From: Aedes albopictus
Taxonomy: Eukaryota; Arthropoda; Insecta; Diptera; Culicidae
DNA: 64,000 nt
Assembly (NCBI RefSeq): GCF_035046485.1
Contig: NC_085138.1
Coordinates: forward strand, 361,587,238-361,651,237
Direction: 5' to 3'
Shown: positions 12,771 through 24,812 of the stretch, piece by piece
How the letters are laid out: the number at the start of each line of letters is the position of its first letter
How positions within the stretch are numbered: position 1 is the stretch's first letter
Notes under the pieces: generated by a model
Databases searched by the model: none
What the model saw: the letters and a program-made list of their open reading frames with translations, nothing else
What the model was told of the DNA's origin: nothing
Program-made: the position numbers and the translations under genes

Positions 12771-12771
12771 A

Positions 12772-12793
12772 CCACCCCCCCCCCCCCCCCCCC
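12772..12793. repeat. poly-C run
   Basis: An uninterrupted run of about 20 C. Such runs are also error-prone in assembly. Confidence 0.9.
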
Positions 12794-12799
12794 ACAACT

Positions 12800-14460
12800 C
12801 ATTGCAGTCTTTTACTGTGATTTTTCCTGGAGTTCCAGCAGGTATTTCAGAGGTAGCTCTTTCAGAAGCCTTCTTCAGAAATTCTCCAGAGATTAATTCT
12901 GACATTTCTCGGAGGATACCTTCAAAAGTTCCTCCAGGTATTCCCCCGAGATGTTCTTTATTGATTCCTTTCTGAGTTCCATCATGGATTTCTTGTGAGT
13001 TTTCCAACTTTTCTGTTAGAGTTCTTTAAATGATTCCTCCGGTAGTTTCTGGAAACTGGAGATTCTTACTAGAGATTCCTACTGAAGTTTTGCTTTCCTT
13101 TTCCAAATTTCCATTCCATATCTGATTCTCCATCAGAAAGATGATGAAATAGGCCTATACGGCGATGGCACAAATGTCCCAAATGGAGGTTAACGTGCCT
13201 CTGGAGCCGGCCTTCTGATACCTCCAAACATAAGTTTTGCCAGGAGCTCTGCCTCAAGTTTTCACGGCATCTTTCATGGAGTTTTTTTTTTGGATCCTTG
13301 ATTTTTCCATACTTTCCTTTTGAAATTTTGACAGATATTCCCCTCGGAGTTCTACCAGAAGTTGCTTCCAAATTTTCTTAAGGACAAACGTCTTGAAATC
13401 CCGCTTCAACAATGCATCAGATCTTCAAACGCACAAATCTCAAGAAGCAAGCTTCACACTTCATTGCATTTCATTATTCTGTTCTTGCTCACTCGTAACA
13501 AGCTTAAAATAAGAAGATCAGGTGCGCTGGTTTTGTTTACGAAGAGATTTCTGCCCTCGAAATCCTGAGTAGGTGCCAAAGTCGGACATTGTGGCGGCCA
13601 TTTTGCGATTCTAACAAGTTTGTCCTTAAGCTATTCTACTGAAGTGTCTCTTTAGGGATTTCTCATGAATTGGAGTTCTTAATCCTGGTGTTTCTAAGAT
13701 TCCTACATAGATGAGGACCCTTTGAATTTTGAATTTTGACAAGGATTCTTCCAGGGGTTCCTTTCCTGAAATTTTTCTATGGACTTCTTCTAGAGCTCCT
13801 TGAGGGATTCCTTCTGTTGTCTCATCAATGCGTCGATTTTCTTGGAACTTCTCCAGGTATTTTTTTGTAAAAAAAAAGTTACGCCAGCAATTCCATCTCG
13901 GGTATCTCTCGACTTACATGTGTTTTTCTTGATATTACTCCTGGAGTTTCTTCGAAGATTGCTTCTGCAGTTTTTTCAGGGATCCCCCTGGAGTTTCTCC
14001 TGAAATTCTACATGGAGATTCACAATGGATTTCTCCTAGAATGTGTTGCTGGATTTCATTTTATAGTTGTTTCCATGGATTTACTCTGAAGATTCTCCAG
14101 GATTTTCTACTTTATAAAGATATATCTAAAATATAATGCTTCTTTCTGGCTCCCTCATTGACTTTTCCAAGCTTTCCTACTGAGGTTTATCAATAGATTT
14201 CTTCTGGAAGTTCAAAAATTCGAAGTGAATTTCACAGATATTCTTTCCGATATTCCTCCAGGGATTCCTTCTGGAGTTCCGACAGAGATTCTTCTGATGC
14301 ATGCTTATGGATTTACTCTGGAGATTCTACTGAAAATTCTTCTGAAGTTTTTGAATCTCTCTGAGATTCAGAAATTCTTCCTAGAGCTTCTCCAAGCACA
14401 CATGCTGATGTTTACAATAAGAGATTACTCCTATAGATTATACAGGGATTTTTTCTCCTC
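12800..14460 (+). repeat. degenerate 24-bp-type repeat tract
   Basis: Words such as GATTCCTCCGGTAGTTTCT, GATTCCTTCTGGAGTTCC and TTCTCCAGGGATT recur irregularly. The tract is interrupted at 13141-13222 by a LINE 3' end and around 13380-13620 by unrelated sequence. No coding frame is credible. Confidence 0.55.
13141..13222 (+). mobile_element. LOA/Lian-like LINE 3'-end fragment
   Basis: The stretch CGATGGCACAAATGTCCCAA, then GTGCCTCTGGAGCCGGCC and finally CTGATACCTCC is the inverse of the LINE 3' untranslated region at 30685-30770. The final CTGATACC matches the TGATACC tail repeat of that element. It is an extreme 5' truncation. Confidence 0.65.
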
Positions 14461-15390
14461 CTCCAAGACCAGGGATACCACATATTTTTTTCAAAAATTT
14501 GCATCCCATACTCTGAGTGACGAGCAAGTAGTGGAATAACATGCCCCATACGCCCTTGTACGAGCTGAATAGCAAAATACTGCTGGAGGGACTAGATCCC
14601 GAAGAATGAAGAAATGTCCACCAGCTGATTGTATGATCCCATATGCCCAATCTACGAGCACAGACAAGGGTGTACTAAATACAGAGGAAATATTCATCTA
14701 AATTCAGTGTATAAGAAACTGTCGCGTCCAATCAATAAGACTGAGACCACTTGAGAACTCCTATGCTGGTGGTATTCGTGGGGTCCTATCAACGACGCAT
14801 CAAGTGTTTAATATGTGCTGGGCCGGATTTAGGGGGAGGCATTGAGTCCATGACTCCGGGCACCCACAAAATAGTGCAAAAAAATTCTCTTGGCTATAGA
14901 ACTTCTTGAATTTGCAAAACCTCCAAAACTTGTGTTCATTCTTTCAATATTCTTTCCCCAGAATTTCTGAATGAAATCTTTACCTGAATTCTGAAGAAGA
15001 ATTCAAGCATAAATTCTAAGCACCAAAAAGAGTGCAACCTACACATTTTAAACATTTTCAATCCCATACCGCTCATCGGGTGTGCTAGAATTACACATCT
15101 TTGAAGTCGGTTCGTTTACTCACATGTATTTTATGTATTTTACAATAATTTCGATTTGAAAATCTCACTGAGATCATAAACCATCTACGTATATTGAAAA
15201 ATATTAACATTTTGCAAAAAAAATGTCCGTGTACGAGCAATTTTATAAATGTGTGAATGCTACTCATGCAACGTAAAGTGAGGGAGTTGGCTGAAAATAA
15301 GTAATGTTATAATAGATGAAATATTTTATAGGAGTTTCAGGGGTGTTTTAGGGGGTTGTTTTAGGGGATTTCAGGAGCCTTTTAAGGGCG
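14460..15390. other. no gene seen
   Basis: Contains a GGGCCGGATTTAGGGGGAGG word at about 14820, commonly seen in dispersed mosquito repeats, and otherwise AT-rich DNA. No boundaries or coding frames can be defined. Confidence 0.4.
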
Positions 15391-15840
15391 TTCTGACAAG
15401 ACTCATGGTGTTTAATGAAAGATGAACTTGCTCCAGGGTTTTAAGAATATTTTAAGGGCATCCCAAGAGGTTCAGAGGCAATTGAGAGGGTTCAAGTATC
15501 CCCTGAAGCCCCATTAGACACCTTGAAACGCCTTGAAATCCCCGGAACCATCAGAAATCCCTGAGATTCCCTGAATTGCCACTAATACCGTCAGGTATCC
15601 CCTGAGACCATCTGAAGAGCCATTGAGATCTTCAGAATGAAACATTCATGGATGTCCCTGAGACACCCTGGAGTACCTCTGAGGCCCCATGAAACGCTCA
15701 TGATAGCTCATGAAGCACCCCCTGGAATCTCCTGGGTTCCACTAAAATGCCCCCAAGACCCCTGTAACTCACTGAGACCTCCTGAAATTCCCCTGAGACT
15801 ACAAAGTACCCCTTGAGACCCCTTTAGACTACCCTGAACC
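15330..15840. repeat. 21-bp-period degenerate repeat
   Basis: Words like CCCTGAGACCCCTTGAAACG recur about every 21 bases, first in one orientation (TTTTAGGGG..., 15330-15490) and then inverted (15490-15840). Related tracts lie at 18110-19230, 25840-26560 and 59430-59740. Confidence 0.6.
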
Positions 15841-16074
15841 CGACCCATTAAAACTTCGGAGAGGAGCTTGTACACATCCCATTCTCAAGGTTAGCTGCGT
15901 AACTATACAGCAACGAACATAGATGACACGCTTTTGGGAGTCCACCAAGCATGCTGGCACTTTGCCAGCTTCCAGGGTATTGCTTACCAAAAGGTTAACC
16001 AACACGCCCATGCCCAATTTTTATGCAAGCATTAAGAACTGACACTGCATGCACAGCTGCAGGCTCAGGTCCTA

Positions 16075-17152
16075 CACACTAAGACCAGCTCGGTATTTTC
16101 CCCATCTTTTTACTGAGTTCTCAACAGCAGATTTAACTCGGTACCGTAATCCGGGGTCAAATTGATCACTTTAAAACAACTTTTGCGGATAACATTAGTG
16201 AAATTTCAAATATTGCCAAAAGAATTTCTGTAAAATCAGTACCCAGTGGATCACCATGGAACCACGTGATAGAATTTTGTTCAACAAATTCAAACTTTAA
16301 GTTAAATAACTCCAAATATCATTAAATAGGAAATGTCACTTTGGGGCGAAATTGATCAGTATACAATTAAGCATCGGTTGGAAAGGAAAATTTCCTTGTC
16401 CGCTTAATTTTGCCCTTCTAAAACCGAAAAACGCGTTTAAAATCTTACAACTAGTGAATTTATTACTTTAAATGCAAAATTAAATTTTGAAATTTCCCCT
16501 TACACGCCTACAGGTAGGCAATTTCACTTCAAATAAGTGATTTCTGTCACAATAAATGTCAATTTCAACATAAAATGAACTTTTTTTTAACTATTTGATG
16601 TTCTTATTAGCTACATAACTCTCCAACCAAGGATCCACAAAAATGTTAAAGCAGAGAATTTACGGGAACTCCTATTAGCAATCGATTGTTTAGTAGCCAT
16701 GATTTCAGCTAAATGAGTATTACATTGCAAATTCCTTAAAAAATAAGCCAAACTAACTTTTTTCTAAAACAATAAAATTCTACACTCATCTCTAGACATC
16801 TACGAACCAGATAACGTAAAAAGTTTAAGATCATTACGATGCTTAAGAGTTCCTAGTATGGAATTACAATGTAGTACCCGAATGATCAATTTCACCCTGC
16901 TGATCAATTTGACCCCGGTTTACGGTACGCTCGGTTGTTTATTTTGCGGATATTCTGTAAATGAGTTACCGAGCTAAGCTCATAAACTGTCAAAAGTTAC
17001 TGATGCATGGTAAATATCGTTACTGGTGAACGGTAAATACGATTACCGAGTGTACCGAGATAAATCTGCTGTTGAAAACTCAGTAAAAAGATGGAAAAAA
17101 TACTGAACTCAGTGAAAAAATTACTGAGCTGGAACATCTGAATCTTAGTGTG
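16075..17152. mobile_element. palindromic TIR element, TA-flanked, host of a second element
   Basis: It starts CACACTAAGACCAGCTC and ends with the inverse GAATCTTAGTGTG. Longer inner matches follow (CATCTTTTTACTGAGTT, CAACAGCAGATTTA and their inverses). TA lies on each side (16073-16074, 17153-17154). The arms are about 70 bp on the left and over 200 bp on the right, with unequal internal deletions. It codes for nothing. Confidence 0.75.
16144..16925. mobile_element. TA-flanked MITE nested in the element at 16075
   Basis: The termini CCGTAATCCGGGGTCAAATT and AATTTGACCCCGGTTTACGG are near-perfect inverses, flanked by TA on both sides. The interior is AT-rich with no frame. It splits the arm of the outer element, so it is the younger of the two. 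TA duplication fits Tc1/mariner-type mobilisation. Confidence 0.8.
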
Positions 17153-17189
17153 TATCAGCTGTAACCAGAAAGATTGCTTATAATAGGGC

Positions 17190-18090
17190 TTCTACATGCC
17201 CCGGACCTTACCTGGGACCTCTTTCCAAACGCGGTCTCGGATCCAACTCGGTACACCAACGACACTACAGAAACGCTACCAGGATGTACTTCCCGCGGCT
17301 ACTTAATCGCTGTAAGGATCGATTTCGACCACAAGGCATCAGTATGACCTACGAAGCCAACTTCGAACCTTTTCGCAACTTCTTGTATAGCGTCTGAACT
17401 AGCCAATCTCCGAGTTCACGAGCTACATGAAACGGTATTCCAGCCAATCTCGTCCTTACACATCCTATGGGCAAGATTGTCCGGAGTCGTATCACCACCA
17501 GAGATGGCAAACATGCGGTCACGCATTGTGCGAATACACGGACACACGAAAAAAAACATGTTCCGCCATTTCCTCTAAACCCGCACAAACTGTACATTCG
17601 GGACAATCTCCATGACCGAAACAGTTTAGATGCAGTCCAAAGCAACCATCGCCCGAAAGGACCTGTGTCAGCTAGAATATTACCTCTCCATGGCACCATG
17701 ACAATGCCCACACCCGATCCACGAAGGAATCTTGCGGGACTGCAGAGATTTTATGACGACAGCACATCGGTGGTAACGTAGAACTCGATTCTACAGTAGC
17801 AAATCCCCCTCCTCATACGTTGGAGCACTATCTCGGCGGTCTTTGCAACCGACGAGCTAGAGTCTACAGTCGACCTTCCTCTTCGGAAGCCGAACTGGTT
17901 TGGTTACTCGACAGACCATTTACAACACCCTCGGTGTGCCTCAACAATCTGTTGAGGATTATCTTCTCGAGTACCTTCCCACCGATACATTCCAATGGGT
18001 CTCCGAGTGGTTTCCCCGCAAAAGTATCACACATTTCCACTTCCAAACCTGTAGGAAAACTCCCTCGTCCAGACATTTCCCCATTGCAGA
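17190..18090 (-). pseudogene. R1-like LINE ORF2 remnant (RT to C-terminal finger)
   Basis: Read on the minus strand, 17864-18076 gives GKVLEKIILNRLLRHTEG and then GLSSNQ, the reverse-transcriptase motif preceding the palm in R1/Jockey-type LINEs. Nearer 17540-17620 another frame gives LNCFGHGDCPECTVCAGLEE and AEHVFF, the C-terminal zinc finger of the same clade. The catalytic region between them is missing or scrambled and the frames differ, so this is a deleted, frame-shifted remnant. It lies between 21-bp repeats and the nested elements. Confidence 0.7.
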
Positions 18091-18109
18091 CCTGATCATT
18101 CCATGAGCT

Positions 18110-18213
18110 TAGGAAGAACCCTTGAAATGCTCCTGAGATCGCTTAAAACACTCCTGAGACCCCTTGAAACGCTCTAGAGACACCCGGAACCATCTAAAAC
18201 CAAATGAGACTCC
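18110..18213. repeat. 21-bp-period repeat, left part
   Basis: Three or more neat 21-base units of the type CTTGAAATGCTCCTGAGATCG. The tract continues at 18795 after the insertion described next. Confidence 0.65.
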
Positions 18214-18217
18214 TTAA

Positions 18218-18790
18218 CCCTCTAATACCCAATCCCGCCTGTAATTTTTGTTTCGTGGATAATCAAACCTTTTATATTTTTTGCTGATATTTAGGGCTGT
18301 TCTGTATATCTTAAAATGGTTTTTGGTGTATTTTGAAGCGTATTTACATATTTTTTAAAATCATTGAAAAATTGATGTTTAAGTCACCTTTTAGAAGTCA
18401 TTGTTTATTTTGTATTGAATATTTTAAATTTTTCTTAAATCATTCTATTCTTGTTTAATAGTTTAAGGGAATTGAATACACTCTAAAATTATTTTCCTTA
18501 AAATTACACGGAAAATAAAATATTCTGTGAAAAAAATTAAAATAATAATATTTCAACAATAATCATAAAATCTCAAAATGTTTTCATCTAAAAAAATCCG
18601 TTCCCCAAATTGGCTTCCAGGAAAAATATAAAAGTGTGAGGATGTACAAAAATAAAAATTAAAAAAATCAAAAACTGAAATTGACGAAATCGAGAATTAA
18701 AAAGAATCATCTTCCAAAACATGTTTAAATCGATTTTAGATGACGAAAAATGATATTTAGATCAAAATCAAAAATTTGGGTATTAGAGGG
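18218..18790. mobile_element. piggyBac-like non-autonomous element
   Basis: It starts CCCTCTAATACCCAA and ends with the exact inverse TTGGGTATTAGAGGG. TTAA lies on both sides (18214-18217 and 18791-18794). CCC-starting ends with a TTAA duplication are characteristic of piggyBac elements. The 573-bp AT-rich interior has no transposase. It interrupts a 21-bp repeat tract, which marks the insertion clearly. Confidence 0.85.
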
Positions 18791-18794
18791 TTAA

Positions 18795-19235
18795 ACACCT
18801 CTGAGACCTCCGGGTAAACTTCTGAGACCCTTCGACCACCTAACACGCCCCCTAAGATCCCTTGAAGCATCCTCCTGAATCGTCCCTGAGATCCCTGGAT
18901 GCTCCAGAGGCTTCTTGAAGTGCTCATGAGGCCCAATGGAACGTCCCTGAAACTTCTCGAAACGTCTGTGAGACCCCCCTGGAGACCCCTTAGCCTCCCA
19001 TTGAAATGCTCCTAAACCACTGAAGCTGCCCTGAAACATCTTAAAACACTCCTAAGATCCCATGAAACGCCCCTGGGACTCCCTGAAGCACCCCAGAGAT
19101 CCTCTGTAGCTCCCTGGAACCCCATCATACCCCTTGCGACGACCCGGAGATCTTCTCAGAAGTCCCTGATACCCCCTGGAAACCTCTTGGGACCTTCTGA
19201 AACTCCCATGCAATATCCCTTTGTTCTCACCTAAA
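18795..19235. repeat. 21-bp-period repeat, right part
   Basis: Units such as CCTGAGATCCCTGGATGCTC continue the tract cut by the TTAA element. Slippage and substitutions make the period vary between 20 and 24. Confidence 0.6.
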
Positions 19236-19590
19236 ATCGCCCCCTAGCCACCGGTGTTGCCGTATTACATCATCTGATGCACAATTGACCAATGCATCTG
19301 AACCCACGTTTAACTTTTGAGCGGAGCCGTGTTTTATAGGTGACCATGGAACTCTGTGTAAAAACGGCACCGCTCAAACTTCAAATCAGTGAACTTCTGC
19401 ACAGTCCACATTAGCTCAAGAAAAACAGCTATTGTATTAATGCAGGGCATAAAAAGGTGCATGAATAAACAGTGCATAAAAATAATTTGTTAACCCATTT
19501 CCGCCCAGTGATCTATTTATAGATCAGATGCCTCAAACGCCCAGTGATCTATTTATAGATCAGTAACTTTTGCTATAACTGCGGAGAAAT
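19235..19590. other. small hairpin and a duplicated 25-bp word
   Basis: 19313-19383 contains TTTGAGCGGAGCCGTGTTT and an inverse copy, a possible small hairpin element. At about 19505-19565 the phrase CCCAGTGATCTATTTATAG occurs twice, each copy holding the self-complementary GATCTATTTATAGATC-like core. No gene is seen. Confidence 0.45.
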
Positions 19591-22240
19591 GAAGCATTTT
19601 GGAAGACTGGTGTCTTCAGCAAAGTTGTTGAGAAGATCAAGGACTCTTCGATAGTACGTAATTTAGTACGTATTCGCTCCAGTAGGTGGCACTAGTGATC
19701 ACGAAACATTGTGCTTTGCCAGGTATTTCGTCAACAGCCATTGCCAATACTGTCGCCTTCGTATCTTGAGAATCAGACTACATAGAAAAACATTATATTC
19801 AGCAAAGTTGATCAGGACATCAAGAGCTATCCGATAGTGAACTAGTTGGTTCTAGGTTTATCCGTTAGATGGCGCTAGTGGGCTCTAAAAAAAAACCTCT
19901 TTATCTCGAGAATCAGACTACATAGAACAATTCTGTCTTCGGCAAAGTTGATCAGGACATCAACAGCTATCCGATAGTAAACTAGTTGATTGTAGGTTTG
20001 TCCGCTAGGTGGCGTTAGTGAGTTCTAAACAAAACAAATCTCTGTATCTTGAGAATCCGACTACATAGATGAATTTCGTCTTCGGCAAGGTTGATCAGGA
20101 CATCAATAGCTGCCCGATAGTGAACTAGTTGGTTCTAGATTTATCCGTTTGGTGGCGCTAGTGAGTCCTAAAAAATTTAAACCTCTGTATCTCGAGAATC
20201 CGACTACATAGAAAAATTTCGTCTATGGCAAAGTTGATCAGGACATCAATAGCTATTCGATAGTAAACTAGTTGATTGTAGGTTTATCCACTAGGTGGCG
20301 CTAGCAAGTCATAGAAATTCTTAACTTCTGTTTCTCAACAACTAAGTACATAGAAATATTATGTCTTTGGCAAAGTTGATCAGGACATCAAGAGCAATAC
20401 GATAGTGAACTACTTGGTTCTAGGTTTATTCGTGAGGTGGCGCTAGTGAGTCCTAAAAAAATAAATCTCAGTATCTTGAGAATCCGACTACATAGAAGAA
20501 TTTCGTCTTCGGCAAGGTTGATCAGGACATCAATAGCTATCCGATAGTGAACTAGTTCGTTCTAGGTTTATCCGTTAGGTGGAGCTAGTGAGTCCTTAAA
20601 AATGTAAACCTCCATATCTCGAGAATCCGACTACATAGAAGAATTTTGTCTTCTGCAAGGTTGATCAGGATATCAATAGCTATCCGATAGTGAACTAATT
20701 GGTTCTAGATTTATCCGTTTGGTGGCGCTAGTGAGTCCTAAAACATTTAAACCTCTGTATCTCGAGAATCCCACTACATAGAAAAATTTCGTCTTCGGCA
20801 AGGTTGATCAGGACATCAATAGGTATCCGATAATGAACTAGTTGGTTCTAGATTTATCCGTTCGGTGGCGCTAGCGAGTCCGAAAAAATTTAAACTTCTG
20901 TATCTCGAGAATCCGATTATATAGAAGAATTTCGTCTTCGGCAAGTTTGATCAGAACATGAATAACTATTCGATAGTGAATTAGTTGGTTCTGGGCTAAA
21001 CCGTTAGGTGGCGCTTTTAAGTCCAAAAAAATTTAAACTTCTGTATCTTGAGAATCCGACTACATAGAAGTATTCTGTCTTCGGCAATCTCGATCAGGAC
21101 ATCAACAGCTATCCTATAGTGAACTAGTTGATTGTAGGTTTGTCCGCTAGGTGGCGCAAGTGGGCTCTCAACATTCTGAACCTCTGTATCTCGAGAATCA
21201 GACTACATAGAAGAATTTCGCCTTCGCAAAGTTGATCAGGACATCAAGAGCTACTCGATAGCGCACTAGTTGGTTCAAGGTTTATCTGCTAGGTGGCGTT
21301 AGTGAGCCCTAAAAATTCCAGACATCTGTATCTCGAGATTCAGACTACATTGAAAAATATCGTCTTCGGAAATGTAGATCAGGACATGAACAGCTATCCG
21401 ATAGAGAACTAGTTGATTGTAGGTTTTTCCGCTAGGTGGCGCAAGTGGGCTCTAAATATTATGAATTTCTGTATCTCGAGAATCAGACTACATAGAAGAA
21501 TTTCAAAATTTCGTCTTCGACAAGGTCGATCAGAAGTCAGGACAGCATGAGCTATCCGATACTGAATTAGTTGATTCTAGGTTTATCCACCAAGTGGCGC
21601 TAGCTAGTCATAGAAATTCTTAACTTCTGTTTCTCAACAACCAGACTACATAGACAATTTTTGTCTTCAGTAAAGTTGATCAGGACATCAAGAGCTATCC
21701 AATAGTGAACTAGTTGGTTCTAGGCTTATCGGTTAGGTGGCGCAAGTGGGCTCTGTAAGTGCTAGTGAGCCCTAAAAATTCTGAACTTCTGGATCTCGAA
21801 AATCAACAGATTCTTAGCTGCTGAATCTCGGATTCATTGAAAAATTTAGTCTTCAGCAAAGTTTATCAGGACATCAAGGGCTAATGGATAGTTAACTAGT
21901 CCATTTTAGGTTTATCCGCTAGGTGGCGCTAGTGAGCCCTACAAATTCTGAACTTCTGTATCTCGAAAATCAGGCTACATAGAAGAATTTCGTCTTCGGC
22001 AAAGTTGATCAGTACATCAAGGGCTAATGGTTAGTGAACTAGTTGATTCTGAGTTTATCCGTTAGGTGGCGCTAGTGAGCTATAAACATTCTGAACTTCT
22101 GTATCTCAAGAATCAGACTACATAGAAAAATTTTGACTTCGATAAGGTCGACCAGGACATGAAGAGCTATCCTATAGTGAACTAGTTGGTTGTAGGTTGT
22201 CCGCTAGGTGGCGCAAGTGGGCTCTAAAAATTTTGAACAA
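19590..22240. repeat. ~142-bp satellite, 17-18 units, each with a CTCF-like motif
   Basis: Each unit reads roughly: CTCGAGAATCCGACTACATA, GAATTTCGTCTTCGGCAAAG, TTGATCAGGACATCAATAGC, CCGATAGTGAACTAGTTGGT, then TCCGCTAGGTGGCGCTAGTG. Unit spacing is mostly 138-146 bp, with longer ones (158 and 187 bp) at about 21590 and 21919. The GGTGGCGC word is the best conserved part: near 19868, 20006, 20151, 20294, 20436, 20578 (GGTGGAG), 20721, 20864, 21007, 21150, 21291, 21433, 21593, 21736, 21920, 22063 and 22206, with a GGTGGCAC start at 19684. No frame runs through the array. Its function is unknown; see the finding on CTCF. Confidence 0.9.
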
Positions 22241-22244
22241 ATAT

Positions 22245-22716
22245 TAATTAATTTCACGATGAAATAGAACTGCATGGCTACTGATTGATAACAAATCCAG
22301 CTAGGTTGATACCGCCGTTTCATTTTACTAAATATAATACTGAACAAAATATAGTATAGTATAATTAGTTATCAACTAGAACTAATGACAACGTAATTTT
22401 CGATAACGTACTATGTGCTATCAATTTGTAATCTTTACTCAGGTTCATTGTGACTCTCATCTCAAAGACATTCGCTTGGGTCGAACGTGCCTCTGGAGCC
22501 GACCCACTGATTAGTCGGCTTCATGCGAAATAGCTGTAGATAGATAAATTGAACGTAGTTTGATCAACTAGCGCCCATCAATTTGATTAGAGGCCAGAAG
22601 ACTTGAATGCACAATGGTCTATTCGCAGATTGGGAAGTATTGCTAATATCATGGAAAATGAGGCATGTTGCACCGTCTTCCATTCTCCTCTCTTTTTCGT
22701 GCTCGTTCAGGAGAGT
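22245..22716. other. spacer with a LOA/Lian 3'-end fragment
   Basis: At 22473-22525 the words GGGTCGAACGTGCCTCTGGA and GCCGACCCACTGATTA match, in sense orientation, the 3' untranslated end of the LINE at 30685. The rest is AT-rich without a gene. Confidence 0.5.
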
Positions 22717-22825
22717 TATTATCCGATGATGAATGAGTTGGTTTATGTTTTCCCGTTAGGCGGCTTCGATGATTCTTAGAAATTTTGAACTTGTGTATCT
22801 CGAGAATAGAACTACACAAAGGACT
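22717..22825. repeat. isolated, decayed unit of the ~142-bp satellite
   Basis: GATGAATGAGTTGGTTTATG, CCCGTTAGGCGGCTTCGATG and GTATCTCGAGAATAGAACTA follow the unit order of the array about 500 bp upstream. The GGTGGCGC word has decayed to GGCGGCTTC. Confidence 0.65.
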
Positions 22826-22934
22826 CTGGTCCATATAACCGCAGCTGTAAATTACGTGATCCGTAAAATACGATCACGTATCATCAGTGGAAATTGTTTC
22901 CACTGTGAGCTTCGGAACAAGCTGAGATAGATGA

Positions 22935-24060
22935 GAATGAGATGTTGATTCATTTGATTCATTTATTTAGTATAACAACAAGTTCAAGATAAAACTGAAT
23001 CAACAATATTTCTCCATAATACACGGTTCGTGGCTGCCGTTCTCCATCCTCGGTCACGCCCGATGCTCGCCACGTCACGCTTCACCTGATCCGCCCATCG
23101 TGCTCTCTGCGCTCCACACCTTCTTGTGCCAACCGGATCTGTCGCGAACACCAACTTTACAGACATGTTGTCCGGCATTTTTACAACATGCCCTGCCCAT
23201 CATATCCTTCCGGCTTTTGCCACCTTCCCGATGCTGGGTTCGTCGTGAAGTGCAGCGAGCTCGTGGTTCATCCTTCTCCGCCACACACCGTTTTCCTGCA
23301 CTTCGCCGAAGATCATCCTTAGCACGCATCGCTCGATAACTCCGAGTGCTTGCAGGTCCTCCTCGAGCATGGTCCATGTCTCGTGTCCGTAGAGGGCCAC
23401 CGGTCGTATTAGCGTTTTGTACATGGTGCATTTGGTGCATGGATGAATCTTTTTCGACCTCAGTTTCTTCTGGAGCCCGTAGGAGGCCCAACTACCGCTG
23501 ATGATGCACCTCCGAGTTTCAAGGTTCACGTTGTTGTCAGCCGTCAGTAAGGATCCGAGGTAGACGAATTCCTCCACCATCTCGAAGATATCCCCGTCTA
23601 TCGTAACATTACTACCCAGACGGATCCGGTCGTTTTCGGTTCCGCCTACCAGCATGTACTTTGTTTTTGAGGCATTCACCACTCCGACCTTTGCTGCTTC
23701 GCGTTTCAGGCGGGTGTATAGCTCTGCACCCTTCCAAATGTTCTGGCGATAATGTCCATGTCATCCGTAAAGCACACAAATTGAACGGATTATGTGAAAA
23801 TCGTTCCCCGGCTGTTGAGCCTGGCTCGTCGCATCACACCTTCCAGAGCGATGTTGAAGAGTAGGCATGAGAGTCCGTCACCTTGTCGCAGTCCCCGACG
23901 AGATTCGAATGAACTAGATAATTCACCCGAAACCCTTACGCAGTTTTGCACACTCTTCATCGTTGCTTTTATTTATCAGTCTAGCCAGCTTCCTAGGAAA
24001 GCCGTTTTCGTCCATGATTTTCCATAGCTCTGCGCGGGAGAATGATATGAGCAGAGCGCT
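22935..24060 (-). pseudogene. RTE (JAM-like) LINE remnant, RT and 3' end
   Basis: On the minus strand, 23923-24117 ends in AELWKIMDENGFPRKLARLI, and about 23825-23905 gives LRQGDGLSCLLFNIALEGVM in another frame. 23200-23682 gives VNASKTKYMLVGG, VEEFVYLGSLLTADN, TLIRPVALYGHETWTMLEED and NGVWRRRMNHEL. 22984-23178 gives GTRRCGAQRARWADQVKRDV and NRVLWRNIVDSVLS. This is the collinear C-terminal half of an RTE reverse transcriptase with at least three frameshifts. The YADD-type palm motif is not intact and the endonuclease is absent. The 3' end shows ATTCATTT-rich tail words at about 22955. Confidence 0.85.
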
Positions 24061-24790
24061 CATAAGGTGGTCCTTTATAAAAATGAAACATAAACCAAGC
24101 TCAAAGAACAATTGCAAATATTTGGAGTTTTCGAATGACGAGTGCTAAGGTACTGATAAAGGTGTGCGGCGGGAGAGGGTGAGCCACGTGCTCGCAAAAC
24201 CAGAAGGATACGGTGGGCAGGATATACTACTAGAATGCCGAATATCAACCCATTATATATAAAAATTATTAGAATGGAGTATATTGAAATGGCTAAAAAC
24301 TGTTGAAAACTATCCATTGAAAAGCTACTAGCAGATTGTTTTAGTTATTACTAATGTAATCCATTTCTGGAACATTTCAAACTGTAACTTTTTTATTAGG
24401 AGAATATTAACTATGATCAGTCATCTAAAATAGATTTACATAGCTCATAGAAATAAGGTAGCTGCGCAAAAAAAAAATAAAAGAAATATTTTTTCAACGT
24501 TTCACGTGCATATGCCCCACTGTGTAATAAAACGAAAATTTCACCGTAGATTTCCGTTTAAATGACTGCAATAACTTTCTTTTATGGGGTTTAGGTACTC
24601 CAGAAAAAATCAGACATCTACTGTGATTGTGGCATAATTCGAGCGTTAATGGGTTAAAAAAAAGATTTGAGTGTATTAAGCGTTCGAGGTTTCTGATCTA
24701 AAAATCTCTGGGCGCTTCTTCTTTTGAACTTCCATTAATAATTATATCAAATATACCGCCATTAATTGTTTTAAGTAATTTTCCTGGTCG
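24060..24790. other. no gene seen
   Basis: AT-rich spacer. 24150-24235 has GCCACGTGCTCGCAAAACCA-like words that may be a further RTE end, but this is not certain. Confidence 0.4.
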
Positions 24791-24812
24791 AAGAGCGAAG
24801 TGCGGCTGATGC

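Noticed and set aside
19590..22240. CRISPR array
   Set aside because: Units are ~142 bp, diverged along their whole length, with no repeat/spacer alternation and no cas genes, in a eukaryotic setting.
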